Shown here: positions 6,372 to 10,000 of the stretch, piece after piece | How the letters are laid out: each line of letters opens with the position of its first letter | Position numbering within the stretch: position 1 is the first letter of the stretch | Program-made: the position numbers and the translations under genes | Origin: Thiobacillus sp. | GTDB taxonomy: Bacteria; Pseudomonadota; Gammaproteobacteria; Burkholderiales; Thiobacillaceae | Direction: 5' to 3' | Assembly: GCA_020216925.1 (NCBI GenBank) | Contig: JAIWOL010000145.1 | Coordinates: 1-10,000 of the forward strand | DNA: 10,000 bases | The notes under the pieces: model-generated | The model's database searches: none | What the model was told of the DNA's origin: nothing | The model's input: only the letters and a program-made list of their open reading frames with translations

Positions 6372-7524
6372 GCAGCCTCACGCCACTTCTGAGTTCGTCC
6401 AGCGAGGCATCCTTGACGAAAAGATGCGCATAGCCGATATCAATCAAGCTCTTGGGCGACAGGCGATACTGCAAGCCAAACGCCACCCAGGTGCGGTCCT
6501 CGTCGGGAATACGGGCTGTGCGAAAGGCGTCGGAAACGGGTGTCTGGTCGAACGCGATCCCGCCCCGCAGGGTCATGCTTGCGTTGAGGCGATAGTTCAC
6601 TCCCAGCGAGAACCTCAGGCTGTCGTCCCATTTTTCATCGACCTGACTCAGGGTAATGTTGTTGGGACGGCGGATGCGCAGTTCCTCAAAATCGCTCCAG
6701 CCCGTCCAGGTCACGTCGGCCAGAATGTCCCATCTATCATTCACACGGTGGCTCACTGACAAGGCCAGCGAATCCGGTAAGGTCACATCGGCATAAACCG
6801 TCGGGAATATCACTGCGCCGTTCTGGCGAAAATCCCCTTCCAGCGCATGGTCGATTTCAGAACGGTACGCAAGACCCACGCGCGTGCCTGCCTGTACCGT
6901 CCAGAGCACGCCAAGATTGAATCCCCATCCGTAGTCGTCCCCCTTGACCCGCCCCACCGGCACGGGTGCGCCTGCGCCCGTTGCATTGGACAGGGTGGCT
7001 TCCACATATTGCAGACTCAGCCCTGCGCCCAGAGACAGGCGCTCGTTTGCACGCCAGGCAATCGAAGGATTGATGTTGATCGTCTTCAATTCGGATTCGA
7101 TCGCGTGAATGCGTCCCTTCCAGGATGTGTCGTATTCGGTCTTGAGTCCGAAAGGCGCAAACATGCCGATCCCCAGATGCACATCCGGCGTGAGACGGAA
7201 AGCGAAATAGCCATTGGGCACGAAAGCCAGCCCACCCGCATCCCCGCCATTCCCGCCTCCAATGGATGGCGACACCGTCCCATCGAACTCCGCGTTCGGC
7301 GCAATCAAATGCCCCGCCACCACCACCTGCCGGTCTGGCAGCAGGGTCATCCCTGCCGGGTTGAAGAAGATCGTGCTGGCGTCCTGCGCACTCGCGGCCT
7401 GGCCGGCATAGGCGTTGCCCAGCCCGCTGGCATTCTGTTCGATCAGTGCAAAACCGGCGGCGTGCACAGTGCCGGCGACACTGCCGAGCGCCAGGGCGAC
7501 GACGAGACGAAGACGGTACGGCAT
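6313..7524 (-). CDS. fadL: FadL/OmpP1-family outer-membrane long-chain fatty acid transporter
   Basis: The 403-residue outer-membrane beta-barrel takes up long-chain fatty acids or other hydrophobic compounds across the outer membrane. A signal peptide covers residues 1-22, with cleavage after VHA giving a mature N-terminus AGFALIEQNASGLGNAYAG, matching the FadL N-terminal hatch. The family-typical FFNPAGM lies at 53-59. The C-terminus ends in Phe after alternating hydrophobic residues (SAQFTHSF), the outer-membrane assembly signal. I place the start at ATG 7524, not at an upstream in-frame codon, because it opens the signal peptide and follows a strong Shine-Dalgarno AAGGGAG with seven bases spacing. 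It lies 31 bases after the acyl-CoA synthetase gene and overlaps or abuts the mscS-like gene, so all three look co-transcribed. A transporter for aromatic hydrocarbons (TodX-like) is the alternative, but the synthetase neighbour favours fatty acids. Confidence 0.93.
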   Translation of the reverse strand: MPYRLRLVVALALGSVAGTVHAAGFALIEQNASGLGNAYAGQAASAQDASTIFFNPAGMTLLPDRQVVVAGHLIAPNAEFDGTVSPSIGGGNGGDAGGLAFVPNGYFAFRLTPDVHLGIGMFAPFGLKTEYDTSWKGRIHAIESELKTININPSIAWRANERLSLGAGLSLQYVEATLSNATGAGAPVPVGRVKGDDYGWGFNLGVLWTVQAGTRVGLAYRSEIDHALEGDFRQNGAVIFPTVYADVTLPDSLALSVSHRVNDRWDILADVTWTGWSDFEELRIRRPNNITLSQVDEKWDDSLRFSLGVNYRLNASMTLRGGIAFDQTPVSDAFRTARIPDEDRTWVAFGLQYRLSPKSLIDIGYAHLFVKDASLDELRSGVRLRGTYDGSVDILSAQFTHSF

Positions 7525-7555
7525 GGATGTTCTCCCTTGAGATGAAATATTGGCA

Positions 7556-9373
7556 TCAGCTGCGCGCAAAATCGGCATACATCGCCTCGACCGCCGCGCG
7601 ATAACGGTCGAGGACCTGGTTACGTTTGACTTTCAGTGTCGGCGTCAGCAGGCCGTTGTCCACGGTCCAGGGCTTGAGCTCGGGATGCAGGCGGCGAATC
7701 TGCGCGTAGCCGGGAAAATGCTTCAGGTGCTCGGCCACCCGGCGAGTCAGCGCCTTGACGACCTTGGGGTCGTTGAGCGCCGCCGGATGGGCCGGGTCGA
7801 CATTGAGGCTGGCCGCAAAGGTCTGCCAGTGCTCTTCGTTGAGCACGGTGAGGGCGGCCAGGTAAGGTTTGCCTTCGCCGATCACCATCACCTGCTCGAA
7901 CAGCGGATCGAGCAGGATGGCCGACTCCATGTCGACCGGCGGCACCTTCTCGCCGTTGTTCAGCACGATGATGTCCTTGATGCGGCCGACGATCGCGTAA
8001 TGCCCGCGCGCATCCACCCTGCACTTGTCGCCGGTGTGCAGCCAGCCGTCGGCGTCGATCATGGCGCGCGTGGCTTCCTCGTTTTTCCAGTAGCCACGCA
8101 TCACGCACCTGCTGCGCGTGAGCAGTTCGTCGTTCTCGCCGATCTTCACTTCCACCCCGGGCAGCGGCTGGCCGATACTCGCCGGCACATTGGAATCCGG
8201 ACGGTTCACGCACACCACGGGGCTCGTCTCGGTCAGCCCGTAACCCTGGATGATGGGCACTCCCAGACCGATGAACACGCGCGCGATCTCGGGTGAAAGC
8301 GCCGCTCCGCCGGAGATGGCCAGCTTGAGGCGCCCGCCCAGTTTCTCGGTGACGTTGTCAGCCACCAGTTTTTTCAGTAGCGGCCAGAGCAGCAATTCCG
8401 GATGCCAGCCGGCCACACCCTGCGCCCGCTCGAAGCGCCGCCAGCCGACACGCACGGCCAGATCGAACAGCGCGCGCGCGATGGGTTTCTTTTTTGCCAG
8501 GCCATCCTGAATGCGACCGTATACCCGTTCGTAAATACGCGGCACCGAGATCAGCACGGTTGGCCGGACAGCCTGCAAATCCTGCGCGAGCTGGGCGATA
8601 GACCGCGCGTAGGCGACTTCGCCGCCCAGCAGCATAGGCAGGTAGTAGCCGCCTGTGCGTTCCAGCGTGTGCGACAGCGGCAAAAAAGACAGGAAGACCT
8701 CGCGCGGGGCGAAACTTGCGCACTCCGATGCGAAATACGCATTCCAGAGCAGATTCGCATGGGTGAGCATCACGCCCTTGGGCCGGCCTGTCGTGCCCGA
8801 GGTATAGACGATGCTGGCGAGCAAGTCGGCGGCAAGATGCCGTTCCGGCACCGGCGTATCGGCGGCGGCTGCCAGCCAGTCCGCGGCCACGACAAAGCGC
8901 GGATTCCAGTCGGCCAACTGGTTCTCCGGTGCTTCCAGGCTGACGATGCGCTGGAGCTGCTGCGCCGAACCGGCAATCTCGGCCAGTTTCTTGTGCTGGA
9001 ATTTCCCTTCGACCAAAAGCAGCCTGGCATCGGCGTGATCGAGGATGTAGGCAGCGTTGTCGGGCCGGTCGTCGAGGTAGAGCGGCACGGTCACCAGGCC
9101 GAGCGAGAGCGCCGCCTGGTCGAAGATCACCCACTCGACGCAGTTTCTCAGCATCAGCGCGACCCGGTCGCCCGGGGCGAGTCCCTCCTTCACCAGCGCG
9201 CGCCGCCAGCGTTCGACCTCTTCGGCCACCTGCGCCCAGGTGAAACTCGTCCATGCCTCGCCCGCGTCATCGTACTGGCGATAGGCCACCGCGTCGGGCG
9301 ACGCCGCCACGCGCGCGCGGAAAAGGCCGTACAGCGTGCCGAGCGTATCGGGATGGAAAGTGCCTGCGCTCAT
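7556..9373 (-). CDS. Long-chain fatty acid-CoA ligase (AMP-forming, FAA1/COG1022-like)
   Basis: The 605-residue adenylating enzyme activates a fatty acid with ATP to an acyl-adenylate and passes it to coenzyme A. Core motifs are present in order: the P-loop YTSGTTGRPKGVMLTHANL (190-208), SFLPLSHTLERTGGYY (229-244), the A5 motif GYGLTETSP (377-385), the TGD motif with Asp449 (447-449), and the hinge GRIKDIIVLNNGEKVPP (463-479). The C-terminal LTPTLKVKR (576-584) holds the candidate catalytic lysines 581/583. Length and the NNGEKVPP-type hinge place it with the longer FAA1-like synthetases and away from E. coli FadD. The start is ATG at 9373, four bases after GGAGG; an in-frame TTG at 9400 lacks such a site. 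It follows the methyltransferase gene by 61 bases and precedes fadL by 31, pairing activation with uptake. Substrate chain length cannot be told from sequence. No beta-oxidation gene lies in the window, so the product may feed degradation or lipid synthesis. Confidence 0.95.
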   Translation of the reverse strand: MSAGTFHPDTLGTLYGLFRARVAASPDAVAYRQYDDAGEAWTSFTWAQVAEEVERWRRALVKEGLAPGDRVALMLRNCVEWVIFDQAALSLGLVTVPLYLDDRPDNAAYILDHADARLLLVEGKFQHKKLAEIAGSAQQLQRIVSLEAPENQLADWNPRFVVAADWLAAAADTPVPERHLAADLLASIVYTSGTTGRPKGVMLTHANLLWNAYFASECASFAPREVFLSFLPLSHTLERTGGYYLPMLLGGEVAYARSIAQLAQDLQAVRPTVLISVPRIYERVYGRIQDGLAKKKPIARALFDLAVRVGWRRFERAQGVAGWHPELLLWPLLKKLVADNVTEKLGGRLKLAISGGAALSPEIARVFIGLGVPIIQGYGLTETSPVVCVNRPDSNVPASIGQPLPGVEVKIGENDELLTRSRCVMRGYWKNEEATRAMIDADGWLHTGDKCRVDARGHYAIVGRIKDIIVLNNGEKVPPVDMESAILLDPLFEQVMVIGEGKPYLAALTVLNEEHWQTFAASLNVDPAHPAALNDPKVVKALTRRVAEHLKHFPGYAQIRRLHPELKPWTVDNGLLTPTLKVKRNQVLDRYRAAVEAMYADFARS

Positions 9374-9434
9374 GTTGCCTCCGTCGGGAAACCGGAACAA
9401 AACGCCGCATTCATAGCCGCAAAGCCCATGAGGG

Positions 9435-10000
9435 TCAAGCCGCCCGCCGCGTCAGCACGGCAGCGAAGAAGCCGTCCGTGCCATGCGTCGCCGGCGACAG
9501 TTTCAGCGTGTCTCCCCCCTCCAGCGCAATGCGATGCTGCGCCAGCAGGCCGCTCGCAGGCTCGAGCTCGAACCCCCCTTCGGCCAGGAAAGCTTCGACG
9601 ACGGCCTCGTTCTCTTCGCTGAGCAGACTGCAGGTGGCGTACACCAGGCGCCCGCCAGGCTTGAGCAATTTTGCCGCAGCTCGCAGAATGGCGGCCTGTT
9701 TGACGGCGAGCTCGGCGACGCTCTGCGGCGACTGGCGGAATTTCAGATCGGGGTTGCGGCGCAGGGTGCCAAGTCCCGAGCAGGGCGCATCGACCAATAC
9801 GCGGTCGAGTTTGCCGGCGAGCCGCTTCACCCGGGTGTCGCTTTCGGACGAGATCAACTGCGGCATGACGTTGGACAAGCCGGAACGCGCCAGGCGCGGC
9901 TTCAGGTTGGCAAGCCGCTTGTCTGCGACATCGAAGGCGTACAGCCGGCCGGTCGAGGCCATCATCGCGCCGATGGCGAGCGTTTTGCCGCCTGCGCCCG
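9435..10000 (-). CDS. RsmB/NOP-family RNA (cytosine-5)-methyltransferase, C-terminal part (5' end off window)
   Basis: The frame is open from the right edge to a TGA at 9435, giving the last 187 residues of a class I SAM-dependent methyltransferase. The first visible residues, GAGGKTLAIGAMM, are the SAM-binding motif I (GAGGKT where many family members have PGGKT). Next come LYAFDV with an acidic SAM-ribose contact, then motif IV DAPCSGLGTLRRNPDLKF and motif VI VYATCSLLSEEN. The two cysteines in PC and TC are the pair used by RNA m5C methyltransferases (one catalytic, one for product release). The C-terminus GTDGFFAAVL is the usual final strand. The family includes RsmB (16S m5C967) and RsmF; the modified RNA cannot be assigned, and the GAGGKT variant may mark a paralogue, so I give no symbol. 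The N-terminal RNA-binding part is outside the window. Confidence 0.95.
   Translation of the reverse strand, partial: GAGGKTLAIGAMMASTGRLYAFDVADKRLANLKPRLARSGLSNVMPQLISSESDTRVKRLAGKLDRVLVDAPCSGLGTLRRNPDLKFRQSPQSVAELAVKQAAILRAAAKLLKPGGRLVYATCSLLSEENEAVVEAFLAEGGFELEPASGLLAQHRIALEGGDTLKLSPATHGTDGFFAAVLTRRAA

Noticed and set aside
8402..9622. Plus-strand open frame of 406 codons opposite the acyl-CoA synthetase
   Set aside because: It spans the antisense of two genes and the gap between them, with low-complexity Arg/His-rich translation; an antisense artefact of high GC.

Overview
The window looks like chromosomal DNA from a GC-rich betaproteobacterium, possibly of the Thiobacillus/Nitrosomonadales or Rhodocyclales type. 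That rests on codon use, protein flavour and conserved gene order; the genus cannot be fixed from the sequence alone. Ten protein genes cover nearly all of it, two of them cut by the window edges. I see no rRNA, tRNA, CRISPR array, phage or intact insertion sequence, and no gene-free stretch over 300 bases.

Left part (1-3671): a conserved housekeeping block. On the minus strand lies coaBC (coenzyme A synthesis) followed by dut (dUTPase). Beyond dut is the start of a membrane-anchored sensor-like protein, most likely the N-terminal extension of an AlgC-type phosphomannomutase/phosphoglucomutase. Diverging from coaBC on the plus strand is radC, followed by the ribosomal protein genes rpmB (L28) and rpmG (L33). 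The dut/coaBC/radC/rpmB/rpmG order is the one known from enterobacteria, and the dut-algC neighbour is known from Pseudomonas. The 49-base coaBC/radC gap carries a 7-bp inverted repeat whose arms are mirrored -10-like hexamers. An extended -10 promoter precedes rpmB. A perfect 24-bp inverted repeat ends the rpmG unit and probably also the converging desaturase unit.

Right part (3768-10000, all minus strand): a lipid-oriented series. In transcription order it runs: a 5-methylcytosine RNA methyltransferase of the RsmB/NOP family (partial), a long-chain acyl-CoA synthetase, a FadL-type outer-membrane long-chain fatty acid channel, an MscS-type mechanosensitive channel, and then, behind its own strong sigma70-like promoter, a membrane acyl-lipid desaturase. 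FadL (entry) and the synthetase (activation) form an obvious functional pair. The desaturase and the MscS channel both concern membrane state, so the group may serve uptake and remodelling of membrane lipids; that link is inference.

I found no convincing undescribed system. The best second-look items are the transposase-like tail of the desaturase, the fatty-acid/MscS/desaturase gene grouping, the bidirectional terminator, the mirrored promoter dyad and the truncated sensor-like gene at the left edge.
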